Assembly: GCA_044235645.1 (NCBI GenBank) | Contig: JBIIHQ010000005.1 | Span: 186,001 to 250,000 of the forward strand | Direction: 5' to 3' | Origin: OMIW01 sp044235645 | Lineage (GTDB): Bacteria; Bdellovibrionota_C; UBA2361; OMIW01 | Length of the DNA: 64,000 bases | Shown here: one piece after another, positions 1-8,784 of the stretch | How positions within the stretch are numbered: position 1 is the first letter of the stretch | Layout of the letters: every line of letters starts with the position of its first letter | Program-made: the position numbers and the translations under genes | Notes under the pieces: generated by a model | Told to the model about the DNA's origin: nothing | Seen by the model: only the letters and a program-made list of their open reading frames with translations | Databases searched by the model: none

Positions 1-1
1 G

Positions 2-685
2 GTCTCTGAGGTCGAGCGAAGGGCGGTGCGAGAGTCGGCCGAAGCAGCGGGCGCCGGGGAGGTGTTTCTCATCGAGGAGTCGATGGGAGCGGCGATCGGT
101 GCCGGTTTGCCGGTCAGTGAGCCGAGTGGAAGTCTTCTCCTCGATATCGGGGGAGGTACTTCAGAGGTTGCGATTATCTCTCTGAGGGGTATCGTCTACT
201 CCCACACGATACGGGTCGGGGGTGATAAGATGGACGAAGCGATTGTGAATCATGTGAGACGTACCCATAACATTCTCATAGGAGAGCGAACCGCCGAGCA
301 GATAAAGATAGCCGTGGGGAGTGCGCTTCCCACTGGAGAAGAGCTCGCTATCGAGGTTACCGGGCGCGACGTTGTTCAGGGGGCTCCTCAGACCGCGGTG
401 ATTACTGAGGAGGAGATTCGTGAGGTACTACTCGAACCACTTTGGCAGATCATCGGGATGGTGCGAGGTGCTCTCGAGCGCATCCCTCCGGAATTAGCAT
501 CCGATGTGGTCGAGCGAGGGATTATGGTTACCGGTGGAGGAGCACTCCTGAGGCGGGTCGATGAGTTTCTCGCGGTTCACGTTCAGCTTCCAGTTACGGT
601 AGCGGCCGATCCTATTTCGGTGGTTGCCATCGGTGCGGGAACGGTTCTCGACAATATGGAGAATCTCCGCGAAATGGCGAGTTAG
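2..685 (+). CDS. mreB: Rod-shape actin MreB, 3' part
   Basis: C-terminal two thirds (227 residues) of the bacterial actin that forms membrane-bound filaments and guides the rod elongation machinery. The frame is open to the window edge, so the start lies upstream. Visible family motifs are the phosphate-2 loop (DIGGGTSEV), the helix region VGGDKMDEAIVNH, and the adenosine-binding VTGGGALL near the end. MreC, MreD, PBP2 and RodA follow on the same strand, the usual order of the mre/mrd elongasome operon. Nothing looks damaged in the visible part. Confidence 0.97.
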   Translation, partial: VSEVERRAVRESAEAAGAGEVFLIEESMGAAIGAGLPVSEPSGSLLLDIGGGTSEVAIISLRGIVYSHTIRVGGDKMDEAIVNHVRRTHNILIGERTAEQIKIAVGSALPTGEELAIEVTGRDVVQGAPQTAVITEEEIREVLLEPLWQIIGMVRGALERIPPELASDVVERGIMVTGGGALLRRVDEFLAVHVQLPVTVAADPISVVAIGAGTVLDNMENLREMAS

Positions 686-745
686 TGATGTTTTGGCGTT
701 CCGCTTCACACCTGAATCGGCCGCATTTGATGGTAGGTAGCATTG

Positions 746-1654
746 ATGTCATATGCCCCGCGACGAGCTCATCGAGTTACCTACACCTCCGGATTCCTCT
801 TGTTCGGGGCGGCCATACTGACGGCGTATTCGGTGAGGTCACCTGTGGGGGGCTCGTGGCTGGCGTCGGCTGTGTTGTGGATATCAGCTCCCGTTCATGA
901 GGCGCATGCGACGATTGAGGGTCGTATTCATGGGATGTTAACCCACTATCGAGAGCTCTCGGCAGCGGCCGATGACAATAAGCAGCTCCGCCACCAATTG
1001 GAGGTGCTCCGATCCCACATTGTGAGGCTGCACGAGTTTGAGAGGGAGAATGAGCGGCTCCGTGCGCTTCTAAATATGGCGGATAGCACAGTGGTCGACG
1101 GGCCAGTGGCTCGCGTGATTGGGGTCAGCGCGGCTGGGTGGGCACATGTGGTCACTATCGATAAAGGGAGGAGCGATGGGGTTGCAATCGGAAATCCGGT
1201 TGTAGCCGCTGATGGTGTTGTTGGGCGGGTCATCGCGGTAACCGGAGGCTCATCGCAGGTACTCCCGATCATCGATCCGAAGAGTAGTGTTGATGCTCTG
1301 GTGCAGTCCTCTCGAGCTCGAGGAGTGTTTGAGGGAGTCGGGTTGGCGGGTGGTACGCTCCGTTTTGTCGAGGGAGACGAATCGGTTTCGGTTGGCGACA
1401 CGATCGTTACGTCAGGATTTGATGGGGTGTTTCCCGCCGGTCTCGCGCTTGGTCGCGTTGCGTCGGTGGAGCGTGCTCCCCACAATCTCTTTCATCAGTT
1501 GAAGGTGGAGCCCTCGGTAAATCTGTCGCGGCTTGAACAGGTTATGGTAGTGACGCACGTGCCCATCAGTGCTACTCAGGGACCCGAGAACGAAGCAGTC
1601 TCGGGTCATGATGCCCCGGAACAGGAGGGGACGACCATGAAGAAACAAAAGTAG
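746..1654 (+). CDS. mreC: Rod shape-determining protein MreC
   Basis: Inner-membrane protein that projects into the periplasm and activates the PBP2-RodA synthase. A hydrophobic segment at about residues 12-30 is followed by a heptad-like coiled coil at about 50-95 (rich in E, L, R and H), then the beta-rich MreC core with its characteristic VARVIG and IDKGRSDGV segments. Length (302 aa) is normal; the tail after about residue 270 is short and polar. ATG 746 was chosen; a TTG codon immediately precedes it at 743. It lies 60 bp after mreB and its product should act with MreD and PBP2 encoded next. Confidence 0.93.
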   Translation: MSYAPRRAHRVTYTSGFLLFGAAILTAYSVRSPVGGSWLASAVLWISAPVHEAHATIEGRIHGMLTHYRELSAAADDNKQLRHQLEVLRSHIVRLHEFERENERLRALLNMADSTVVDGPVARVIGVSAAGWAHVVTIDKGRSDGVAIGNPVVAADGVVGRVIAVTGGSSQVLPIIDPKSSVDALVQSSRARGVFEGVGLAGGTLRFVEGDESVSVGDTIVTSGFDGVFPAGLALGRVASVERAPHNLFHQLKVEPSVNLSRLEQVMVVTHVPISATQGPENEAVSGHDAPEQEGTTMKKQK

Positions 1655-1712
1655 GAGAGTTTGGGGAGATCCCTTCTCAGATCATTCTCTGACAGAGGCT
1701 ATCGTCTTGATG

Positions 1713-1766
1713 CCGGGTTGACTCCCGGTTGATTAATAGGGGATTGAGTTAGCGGATTTATCCGCT
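1713..1766 (+). promoter_or_regulatory. Two hairpins in the mreC-mreD spacer
   Basis: The 126-bp spacer holds two inverted repeats: CCGGG (1713-1717) with CCCGG (1724-1728), and AGCGGAT (1751-1757) with ATCCGCT (1760-1766), separated only by TT. The second ends just before the purine-rich AAGGGGA that probably serves as the mreD ribosome binding site. No T-run follows, so these are not intrinsic terminators. A translational or mRNA-stability role is inference. Confidence 0.4.
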
Positions 1767-1780
1767 CGAAGGGGACTTTC

Positions 1781-2287
1781 ATGCGGTGGGCATTCCTTCT
1801 TCTAGTTTTGATCACCGCTCAGCGGTTGATGGCGAGTTATGTGCCGCTGGGATGGGTGCATCCGCAGCTCTTGTTGCCGGTTTGCGTATACCTCGGAATT
1901 GTCCAATTCTCGGTGCGAGGAGCGCTGAGTGCCTTCGGGTGCGGGGTGCTGATGGATGGTGTGACCGGTGCGGTGATCGGTCCGTGGGCTGGAGGAAGCA
2001 TCGTCGCGTTTATGGTCGCGGGGGTCGTTGCTCGGAGTTCTGTGTTTCCCTCGAGGGGCGCCTTTGCCGGAGTGCTGTGCGGCGCCAGTCTGGCGGCATT
2101 TGGGGTGTTTCACGGGATGCAGCTTGCGATTACTCAGCTGTTTCCTTCAATTGGGAGCCTTTTTGAGGAAGCATTCATGACAACGGTAGCGGGAGTCGTA
2201 ACACTTTCGTTTATTCGTTGGTGGCTCGAGCCCAGGAGAGTGCACAATCGTGGTAATGCGGGACACGGAGCCCGGCGGTATGTGTGA
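1781..2287 (+). CDS. mreD: Rod shape-determining protein MreD
   Basis: Small polytopic membrane protein of the elongasome (168 aa, typical length). Almost the whole chain is hydrophobic, with about five predicted membrane segments and a short basic tail. The N-terminal segment with the PLGWVHPQLL loop and the FGCGVLMDGV segment resemble the family, although MreD sequences diverge strongly and position in the operon is the best support. ATG 1781 follows a purine-rich ribosome binding site. It presumably contacts MreC and PBP2. Confidence 0.85.
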   Translation: MRWAFLLLVLITAQRLMASYVPLGWVHPQLLLPVCVYLGIVQFSVRGALSAFGCGVLMDGVTGAVIGPWAGGSIVAFMVAGVVARSSVFPSRGAFAGVLCGASLAAFGVFHGMQLAITQLFPSIGSLFEEAFMTTVAGVVTLSFIRWWLEPRRVHNRGNAGHGARRYV

Positions 2288-2324
2288 TCGGATATTTTAA
2301 TCCAATTAGTTCGGAAGTTGGGGA

Positions 2325-4244
2325 ATGACACGACGACAGTCACACAAGGGGAGGAAGGGGATAGATCTGAGGTCGAGAGCCTCCCTCGCCGCAGTGGTAG
2401 TGGCTCTCAGTTTTGGTGGCTTGGCGGCTCGCCTGTGGTTTCTCCAGATTGGTCAGGGAGCGGTGTTCCGCGATAGGTCTGACCATAATCGCCTAAAGAC
2501 CGTTTATATCCCGCCCCCCCGTGGCGTTATGACTGATCGTCATGGGGAGGAGCTCGTCTCGAATCGGCCATCATTCAATATCGAGTTCATCAAGGAGGAT
2601 GCCCCCAATCCCTCTGATGTACTCAGGGAGTTGGGCGATGTGCTCGGTATTGAGGGGGGGGTGCTCGCGGAGCGATTAGAGAAAAATCGCGCTCGTCGGC
2701 AACGGTTTGAACCTAAGGTCTTGCTTAAAGATGTATCGCGCGATGTCGTTGCTCGGGTCTCGTCGAACCGTCATGTGCTTCCGGGAGTTTTCGTGTCGGT
2801 CACGCCGGTCCGGCGGTATCCCTATCATGAGATGGCTGCTCATATTGTGGGGTATCTTCGAGAGGCAACCAAAGCACAGCTAGAGGGGCCACGTGGTGAA
2901 GCCTTTCTTCCTGGCGATCTTGTGGGGCAGTACGGGCTTGAGCTATCTCTGGAGCAATCGCTGCGAGGGCAGCGGGGGGAACAGCAGATTATTGTTAATG
3001 CTCTCGGGACGCGGGTGGGGGAGCTTGCATCCGAGCCTGTTGTTTCCGGGCATGCTCTTGAGTTGACGATAGATCGAGGAGTACAGGAGGCAGCAGAGCA
3101 TGCGCTGGAGGGAAAGCGAGGATCTGTCGTTGCTCTCGATCCGAAGACAGGAGAAATCCTCGCGATGGTGTCGGCTCCCGCGTTTAATCCTGCCATTTTT
3201 TCAGGCGATCTTACCTCCGGAGACTGGAGCCACCTCTCTGCCGAAAAGCGGATGCTCAATCGAGCGATTCAGGGGACCTATCCACCGGGCTCCGTGTTCA
3301 AGGTTTTCATGGAGGCAGCGATTCTTGCAGAGAAGGCAGCATCACCGGAGGAGCGAGTACACTGTCCCGGGTCTTATTGGTTCAAGGGACGCGAATATCG
3401 CTGCCACAAGAAATCGGGTCACGGAGCCGTAAATTTAAGGAGTGCTCTCATTCAATCGTGTGATGTCTATTTTTACACCATGGGGCAGCGGCTTGGAGTT
3501 GATACGATTCATCGATACGCCGCGGCATTCGGATTCGATGAACTGACCGGCGTCGAGCTCGCTCACGAGGCAAAAGGAGTGATTCCTTCGACGGAGTGGA
3601 AGAGGCGTGCCTTCAAGCGGGCGGGTGATCAGAAGTGGTATGCGGGCGAGACAATATCGGTCTCCATCGGTCAGGGTGCGGTGTCAGTGACCCCTCTCCA
3701 GATTGCGCGTGCGCTCGCGTCAGTGGTGAACGGGGGGCGAGTCATGAAGCCTCTGCTCGTCAGAGCCATCAATCCGAGGGATGGAGGCGTGCCGGACCGC
3801 AGCGTTGGAGAGCCGGTGGTTCAGCGCCAGGTTCCTGTCAATGATGCGGCTTTGGCACTTGTTCGTTCGGGGATGGTGGGAGTGGTAAATGAGCCGAGTG
3901 GTACTGCTCGACGGGCGCAGGTCGATAAGTCATTTGGAGTGGTGGTGGGGGGAAAAACGGGTACTGCGCAGGTTGTTGGATTGAAGCGACGCGAGGCAGC
4001 TACCGGCAAAGAATCGAGTCAGTATGAAGATCACGCATGGTTTGCCGGCTATGCCCCCGCCGAGGATCCAGAGATAGTGGTCGTGGCACTCGTTGAACAC
4101 GGTGGCCACGGAGGAGCTGCGGCGGCTCCGGTTACTTCAGAGGTCATGAACGCTTTCTTCGCGGGTAAGCGTGCCAGAATGAGCCCTTCCGAGGAGGCCA
4201 GCACAGAGCATTCTGTAGATTCCGTGAAGGGAGGAGCGAGATGA
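2325..4244 (+). CDS. mrdA: Penicillin-binding protein 2 (elongation transpeptidase)
   Basis: Monofunctional class B transpeptidase that crosslinks peptidoglycan during side-wall growth. One N-terminal membrane anchor (about residues 18-40) precedes the dimerisation domain and the transpeptidase domain. Active-site motifs are all present: SVFK with nucleophile Ser323, SCD at about 378-380, and KTGTAQ with Lys544. Length (639 aa) and motif spacing match PBP2 of the elongasome rather than the divisome FtsI. The 3' end overlaps rodA by 4 bp, consistent with translational coupling to its glycosyltransferase partner. Confidence 0.96.
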   Translation: MTRRQSHKGRKGIDLRSRASLAAVVVALSFGGLAARLWFLQIGQGAVFRDRSDHNRLKTVYIPPPRGVMTDRHGEELVSNRPSFNIEFIKEDAPNPSDVLRELGDVLGIEGGVLAERLEKNRARRQRFEPKVLLKDVSRDVVARVSSNRHVLPGVFVSVTPVRRYPYHEMAAHIVGYLREATKAQLEGPRGEAFLPGDLVGQYGLELSLEQSLRGQRGEQQIIVNALGTRVGELASEPVVSGHALELTIDRGVQEAAEHALEGKRGSVVALDPKTGEILAMVSAPAFNPAIFSGDLTSGDWSHLSAEKRMLNRAIQGTYPPGSVFKVFMEAAILAEKAASPEERVHCPGSYWFKGREYRCHKKSGHGAVNLRSALIQSCDVYFYTMGQRLGVDTIHRYAAAFGFDELTGVELAHEAKGVIPSTEWKRRAFKRAGDQKWYAGETISVSIGQGAVSVTPLQIARALASVVNGGRVMKPLLVRAINPRDGGVPDRSVGEPVVQRQVPVNDAALALVRSGMVGVVNEPSGTARRAQVDKSFGVVVGGKTGTAQVVGLKRREAATGKESSQYEDHAWFAGYAPAEDPEIVVVALVEHGGHGGAAAAPVTSEVMNAFFAGKRARMSPSEEASTEHSVDSVKGGAR

Positions 4245-5377
4245 TAGCAGCTCGGACCCTGAGAAAGATCGATTGGATGGCTCTTTCCCTCATCGTGTGC
4301 ATTCCCCTCTGTGGTCTTGTTGTGCTTTACAGCGCAGGATTTCATCCCGGTGGCCGGGTGATAGATGTTGCAATCTTTAAAATTTCCGTTGCGAGTGCCC
4401 CATTCGCTAAGCAGCTCCTCTTCCTTAGTCTCGGAATGATAGTGATGAGCGCCGCTGCAATGATTCCCTCAGACATGGTTCGTCGGAGCGCGTACCTCGT
4501 TTATGGATTAGGGATCATGCTGTTGTTAGGGGTCGCTTTTTTCGGAATCGTGAGCAATGGCTCGCGGCGTTGGCTTCCATTAGGGGTAGTGACAATTCAG
4601 CCAGCGGAGTTCGTAAAGCTCGGTGTCATCCTCGCAATGGCGCGCTTGCTTTCCGAGTATCCGCCGGGGCGAGGGGGGTTCTCGTTCGTGGGGCTCATCC
4701 GCCCGTGCCTCATATTTTTACCCCCCATGATGCTTGTCGCGAGGCAGCCGGATCTTGGGACGGCCCTTGTCATTGGGTGGGTAGGTGCAACGATCATTCT
4801 CTTTCTCGGGGTGCGTCGGCGGGTGATAGTGTGCGCTCTCCTGTGCGGGGCACTTCTGGCGATGCCATTGTGGCGCGGTCTCCACGATTATCAGCGACAA
4901 CGAATTATATCGCTTTTTAATCCCGATCTCGATCCTCGGGGAGCGGGCTACCATATCAATCAATCGAAGATAGCCGTCGGCTCCGGAGAGCTTTTTGGAA
5001 AGGGTTTTATGCAGGGAACGCAGACTCAGCTCGAGTTTCTCCCGGAGCATACCACCGATTTCATTTTCTCTGTGCTCGCGGAGGAGTGGGGATTCGTCGG
5101 GGCGGGAGCGGTGCTCTTTTTTTACCTCGTTCTATTTCAACGACTCATCATGGTGGCGACACGGTGCCGAGATCTTTTCTCCACTTTGGTTGTATTTGGT
5201 ATAACCTCGGTCCTTTTTTTTCACACGGTGGTAAACATAGGTATGGTTATGGGAGTGCTACCCGTTGTTGGTATACCCCTTCCCCTTTTTAGTTACGGGG
5301 GATCTTCGGTTCTATCGACCATGTTTTCGCTCGGGCTTGTGTTTGGATTGAGTGCTCAACAGCGAGGGGGCAGATGA
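4241..5377 (+). CDS. mrdB: RodA, SEDS peptidoglycan glycosyltransferase
   Basis: Multi-span SEDS-family polymerase that makes glycan strands from lipid II in complex with PBP2. The family signatures are visible: SNGSRRWLPLG, the QPAEFVKLG segment, PDLGTAL, and the extracellular loop EHTTDFIFSVLAEEWGFVG carrying the functionally essential Asp (residue 273). The C-terminal PLPLFSYGGSS is also diagnostic. The start ATG overlaps the PBP2 stop and the end overlaps the next gene, each by 4 bp, so three consecutive cistrons are probably translationally coupled. Confidence 0.96.
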   Translation: MIAARTLRKIDWMALSLIVCIPLCGLVVLYSAGFHPGGRVIDVAIFKISVASAPFAKQLLFLSLGMIVMSAAAMIPSDMVRRSAYLVYGLGIMLLLGVAFFGIVSNGSRRWLPLGVVTIQPAEFVKLGVILAMARLLSEYPPGRGGFSFVGLIRPCLIFLPPMMLVARQPDLGTALVIGWVGATIILFLGVRRRVIVCALLCGALLAMPLWRGLHDYQRQRIISLFNPDLDPRGAGYHINQSKIAVGSGELFGKGFMQGTQTQLEFLPEHTTDFIFSVLAEEWGFVGAGAVLFFYLVLFQRLIMVATRCRDLFSTLVVFGITSVLFFHTVVNIGMVMGVLPVVGIPLPLFSYGGSSVLSTMFSLGLVFGLSAQQRGGR

Positions 5378-6516
5378 GATTGGCGAGAGAAGGCGACGAG
5401 AATCGCAAGCGACTTCGGAGAGAGTGGTGGCGAAGGGCGTTGTCGGTGCTCATGGGATTCGGGGTTGTACTGATTATCGGGGATCGGGGAGAGGCACAGG
5501 GACCAGCATCGACCTCAACGGAGGTACCGGTACCAACTCAAGTTGAAGAGCTGAGTGTTCCACTATTCAAAAAACCGCGGGATGATGTCCCGACGGGCCT
5601 CCCGCTCACAGGGATGGAACGGGCATCTCTTCAGGGTGTGTCGCGCTTTAGTGGGGGTAAGAAAGCACCTCGTACTCGTTTTATCTCGCTGCGGTCGATA
5701 ACGGTAGAGCAAAGCCTCACGGCGGACCTTCTCTTCGACATCCCTGAGAAAGGGGTAGTCGACGTATCACCCGTGCGTATCTCGCTCGAAGAGGAACGGG
5801 GCACCATTTCAATTAATCAGGCCCGTCTCGATGTGCCGAAACGAGAGGCGGGTGACAAAAAGCCTGACGTCTATAATTTCTCCCTCCAACGTGGCACTCA
5901 ACTCCTTGTGGTGCGTCCAACTCTCGAAGATCCGCTTTATGCGGTAGGTGCACTCTTGTGTCTCAGTGTTGATTATCTTGCTCTCGCGGGCACCGGACGT
6001 CTTCCCGCTGAGGAGAATCAACTCTCATTGGTGCTCCAGCAAAGTACCTTCGGTCTGACGAGTGTTGGCGAGGCATCCTTTACCAGTGGAGTAAAGCCGG
6101 CGGCGATTCGGCTGGACCTCGATACTGGTGCCACACTTCCGCCGTCACAGGTGTCGCGTGATGAGGTGGTAGGGCGCGATCCAACCGCGCGACTTGTGTA
6201 CGAGCCACAGGGGGCAAGCCCACCAATATCGCTCACAGGAGAGGCTACTTCCCTCGAAGCGGTCGGTCGCTACACGACGACGCTACAGACATGGTCAGGG
6301 GATCAGATTGTTCAGAAGGTTGCCAATAGGCTTGCCATTCGGCGAGTTGCCTCTGATGAGGAGATGTATGAGTTCTTGAAGAAAATTGTGGGTCGGGGTC
6401 GCGTGAAAAGGCCCTTTGAGTGTGTCTTTGTGACATGGGAGCGGATTGAGGAGGGAAGCCACTCGTATGAGCCAGGGAGTGACCTTCAGCAGCTTATCAA
6501 GCGTTCGGGTGGGTAG
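5374..6516 (+). CDS. Unknown exported protein of the rod operon
   Basis: Not recognised. The 380-aa product has a basic N-terminus (residues 1-21), one hydrophobic segment (about 22-38) ending near an A-x-A-like site (EAQG), a Thr/Pro-containing stretch at about 45-60, and then a soluble, beta-rich-looking domain with few Cys. This suggests a periplasmic or inner-membrane-anchored protein facing the periplasm. Its ATG overlaps the rodA stop by 4 bp, so it is very probably co-translated with the elongasome genes. An accessory cell-shape or wall-synthesis role is inference from position only. Confidence 0.8.
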   Translation: MRLAREGDENRKRLRREWWRRALSVLMGFGVVLIIGDRGEAQGPASTSTEVPVPTQVEELSVPLFKKPRDDVPTGLPLTGMERASLQGVSRFSGGKKAPRTRFISLRSITVEQSLTADLLFDIPEKGVVDVSPVRISLEEERGTISINQARLDVPKREAGDKKPDVYNFSLQRGTQLLVVRPTLEDPLYAVGALLCLSVDYLALAGTGRLPAEENQLSLVLQQSTFGLTSVGEASFTSGVKPAAIRLDLDTGATLPPSQVSRDEVVGRDPTARLVYEPQGASPPISLTGEATSLEAVGRYTTTLQTWSGDQIVQKVANRLAIRRVASDEEMYEFLKKIVGRGRVKRPFECVFVTWERIEEGSHSYEPGSDLQQLIKRSGG

Positions 6517-6543
6517 CAACGGTTTAAGGAGGCAAGGGATGCT

Positions 6544-6984
6544 GTGGCTGTAGTGCGCGATGAACTTGAAGCGTGTCATCGGTTGTATCGGCGAGGGGTA
6601 TTGCTCCAGATGGAGTCAGGCGACCTCGTCGCTCGAGGCTTTGCCGATGTTGGTGTCGAGGAGTTTTACCTTCTTCCCGATCGTCGGGTACTTTCACTCA
6701 CGACCGGGGAAAAAACCGATCTCGTGTCAGATGATCGCTCTGCATTTTTTCTGATTCCCTCCGTCGATGATATTGTCCTCGAAATAGAGAGACACGGGGG
6801 CTCGGTCGAACAGATCGCGAGAGCGCATGATGGCTCGGGGTGGTGTGTTACGGTTGCTCATCGGCAAGGAGAAAGAGGCACCGTGGAGGCGGCGTCTCTT
6901 TTTCGTGCTATGCTCCGGGCACTTGGGCTATTAGTCGGCATCGATCCATTCCGAGAAGGCGAGTTTAGACTACGACTGGGGTGA
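6544..6984 (+). CDS. Unknown 146-aa protein
   Basis: Not recognised. GTG 6544 is preceded by a strong AAGGAGG (6526-6532); an ATG at 6539 is out of frame and stops at once. The product is soluble and mildly acidic, with no signal peptide, Cys pair or evident catalytic motif. It lies 27 bp after the preceding unknown exported protein and 42 bp before maf, so it is part of the same transcription unit. Charged and hydrophobic residues alternate in a way that suits an alpha/beta domain, but no family can be assigned. Confidence 0.7.
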   Translation: MAVVRDELEACHRLYRRGVLLQMESGDLVARGFADVGVEEFYLLPDRRVLSLTTGEKTDLVSDDRSAFFLIPSVDDIVLEIERHGGSVEQIARAHDGSGWCVTVAHRQGERGTVEAASLFRAMLRALGLLVGIDPFREGEFRLRLG

Positions 6985-7026
6985 TACGCGTTTGAGTCTC
7001 GGCCCCTGTTTTTCCGGTGAAGTAAG

Positions 7027-7617
7027 ATGTATCAAACTTTCGATCCCCTTATTCTCGCGTCATCATCCCCCCGGCGCAGAGAGCTGCTGGAGATGGCAGG
7101 TATTCCGTTTGATATAATTATCGAGCCTGTTGATGAGACGCCCCGAGCCGGTGAATCGCCGAGTCAGCTCGTCGCGAGGCTTTCGGAGGCGAAGGCGAGG
7201 ATAGTCGCGGATCGGCTTCCCGACCGGTGGGTTCTTGGTGCAGATACGGTCGTCGTGGTGGATGGAGAGGTATTCGGCAAACCCCTTGACGACGAAGATG
7301 CGGTGAGAATGTTACGGATCCTGCAGGGGCGGGAGCATACGGTTACAAGCGGATTTTCGCTGGTGAGAGAAGATATCAAGCACCAGATTATGAAGGTGTG
7401 CCACACAATCGTGAGGATGGCTCCAGCAGTGGAATCACGAATTCGACGTTACGTTTCGACCGGTGAACCGCGGGACAAGGCTGGCGCCTATGCAATCCAG
7501 GGAGCAGGGCTGCAGTTCGTTGCGGAAATCCGGGGGTCGTACACGAATGTCGTCGGGTTACCGCTTGATGAGGTGGTAGCCGCTTGGGAGAAGGTCGGAG
7601 GTGGCTTCATTGAATGA
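7027..7617 (+). CDS. maf: Maf family nucleotide pyrophosphatase
   Basis: House-cleaning enzyme that hydrolyses non-canonical or modified nucleoside triphosphates to monophosphates and pyrophosphate. The N-terminal SSSPRRRELL motif (residues 13-22), the GADTVVVVDG segment, the GKP loop and the DKAGAYAIQG segment are all typical of Maf/YhdE. Length (196 aa) is normal. Maf genes are often found beside mreBCD and rodA, as here. The end overlaps the next gene by 17 bp. Confidence 0.94.
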   Translation: MYQTFDPLILASSSPRRRELLEMAGIPFDIIIEPVDETPRAGESPSQLVARLSEAKARIVADRLPDRWVLGADTVVVVDGEVFGKPLDDEDAVRMLRILQGREHTVTSGFSLVREDIKHQIMKVCHTIVRMAPAVESRIRRYVSTGEPRDKAGAYAIQGAGLQFVAEIRGSYTNVVGLPLDEVVAAWEKVGGGFIE

Positions 7618-8383
7618 ATCAAATCAGGTGCCAGAGCGGCTTCGAGAAGTGCTCGCAAAAGTGCGCGCCGCAGCAACGCGAGCGGGGCGGTCAGCCGAAG
7701 AGGTCGCGATAACGGCAGTGACTAAAACGGTCTCACCCGCCAGGATCCGGGATTACGTGAACTCGGCGCAAGCGCTCGGAATCGTTTCGGTCATCGGAGA
7801 GAGCTACCTGAGCGAGTTCTCTCGGAAGGTGGAGTTCCTCGGTGGCGAGGAAGAGGAAACTCTCGAGAAGCGATATATTGGGATTCTCACCGCTTCTCAG
7901 CTTCCCCGGGTCTGGCGGCTATTCGATGTGATAGAGACTATTGGGGACCTCAAGACGATCGAGGCGTGCGCGGTCCAGCTTATTAAATCTCGAGAGGCAC
8001 GAATACCCCGCCTTCTGATTCAGGTAAACATATCGGAGGACCCGGCCAAGGCAGGCTTTTTTCCCTCAGCGGTTCCCGAGGCCCTGCGGTGTGCCAAAGA
8101 GCGGGGAGTGCCGATAGCGGGGTTCATGACGATTACAGAGCGGTATGATGCGGGTGAATGTGAGGGAGGGGATGCTCACGAGGGAGTGAGGGGGGACTAT
8201 CGAGCTCTCGCGCAGCTGGCAGGACAAATGCGGGAAAGTGAAGAATTTTCCACGGCCCCCTTTCAAACGGGTGTCACCGAACTTAGTATGGGAATGTCGA
8301 ACGATTTTGAAGTGGCAATCGAGGAGGGAGCGACCCACGTGCGGTTGGGATCGGTATTGTTCGGGGAGCGACCGGAGCGGTGA
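7601..8383 (+). CDS. YggS/PROSC-like PLP-binding protein, divergent
   Basis: Alanine-racemase-fold PLP-homeostasis protein family. The Lys that binds PLP is in the ITAVTKT segment (about residue 42), and the C-terminal signature LSMGMSNDFEVAI followed by GATHVRLGS is canonical. The usual HFIGxLQxNK motif in the middle is replaced by RYIGILTASQ, and the GENY motif reads GESY, so this is an unusual member. GTG 7601 gives a 17-bp overlap with maf; TTG 7610 is an alternative start. yggT follows, a frequent neighbour of yggS. Confidence 0.82.
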   Translation: MASLNESNQVPERLREVLAKVRAAATRAGRSAEEVAITAVTKTVSPARIRDYVNSAQALGIVSVIGESYLSEFSRKVEFLGGEEEETLEKRYIGILTASQLPRVWRLFDVIETIGDLKTIEACAVQLIKSREARIPRLLIQVNISEDPAKAGFFPSAVPEALRCAKERGVPIAGFMTITERYDAGECEGGDAHEGVRGDYRALAQLAGQMRESEEFSTAPFQTGVTELSMGMSNDFEVAIEEGATHVRLGSVLFGERPER

Positions 8384-8429
8384 TGGGGGGTCTTCTCGGG
8401 GGGCTCTTGTTTGAAATTGGATTTAGTGC

Positions 8430-8747
8430 ATGATTTTATTGGCAAATTTTCTCTCGGCGATTGCGGCGATTCTGGGCGCGATCTTCGGTTTTTACAAACT
8501 CGTCATCCTCGTTAGCGTGATTATGTCATGGGCGAACGCCGATCCTTACAACGGGTTCGTGCGGGCGGTTCACGCGATGACCGAGCCGGTCTATGCGGCG
8601 ATTCGGCGGTACATCCCGACCCGATTGGGAGGACTCGATCTGAGCCCTCTTGTCGTGCTGCTCGCAGTTCTTTTTCTCGATCAATTTTTGGTTCAGAGTC
8701 TTGCTCAATATGCGGCTCGGATGAATATGAAAGCGATGACGGGCTGA
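8430..8747 (+). CDS. YggT family integral membrane protein
   Basis: Small (105 aa) membrane protein with two hydrophobic blocks (about residues 1-35 and 70-100) separated by a polar stretch. The MSWANADPYNGFVRAVHAMTEP segment is a recognisable YggT hallmark. In many bacteria yggT sits next to yggS and the cell-shape or division genes, as here. Some homologues have been linked to osmotic-shock survival; that role here is inference. Start ATG 8430 lies 46 bp after the yggS-like gene. Confidence 0.88.
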   Translation: MILLANFLSAIAAILGAIFGFYKLVILVSVIMSWANADPYNGFVRAVHAMTEPVYAAIRRYIPTRLGGLDLSPLVVLLAVLFLDQFLVQSLAQYAARMNMKAMTG

Positions 8748-8784
8748 TTCGTAATCATTTCGTTTCTACGGCGGAGAAGTGTAT

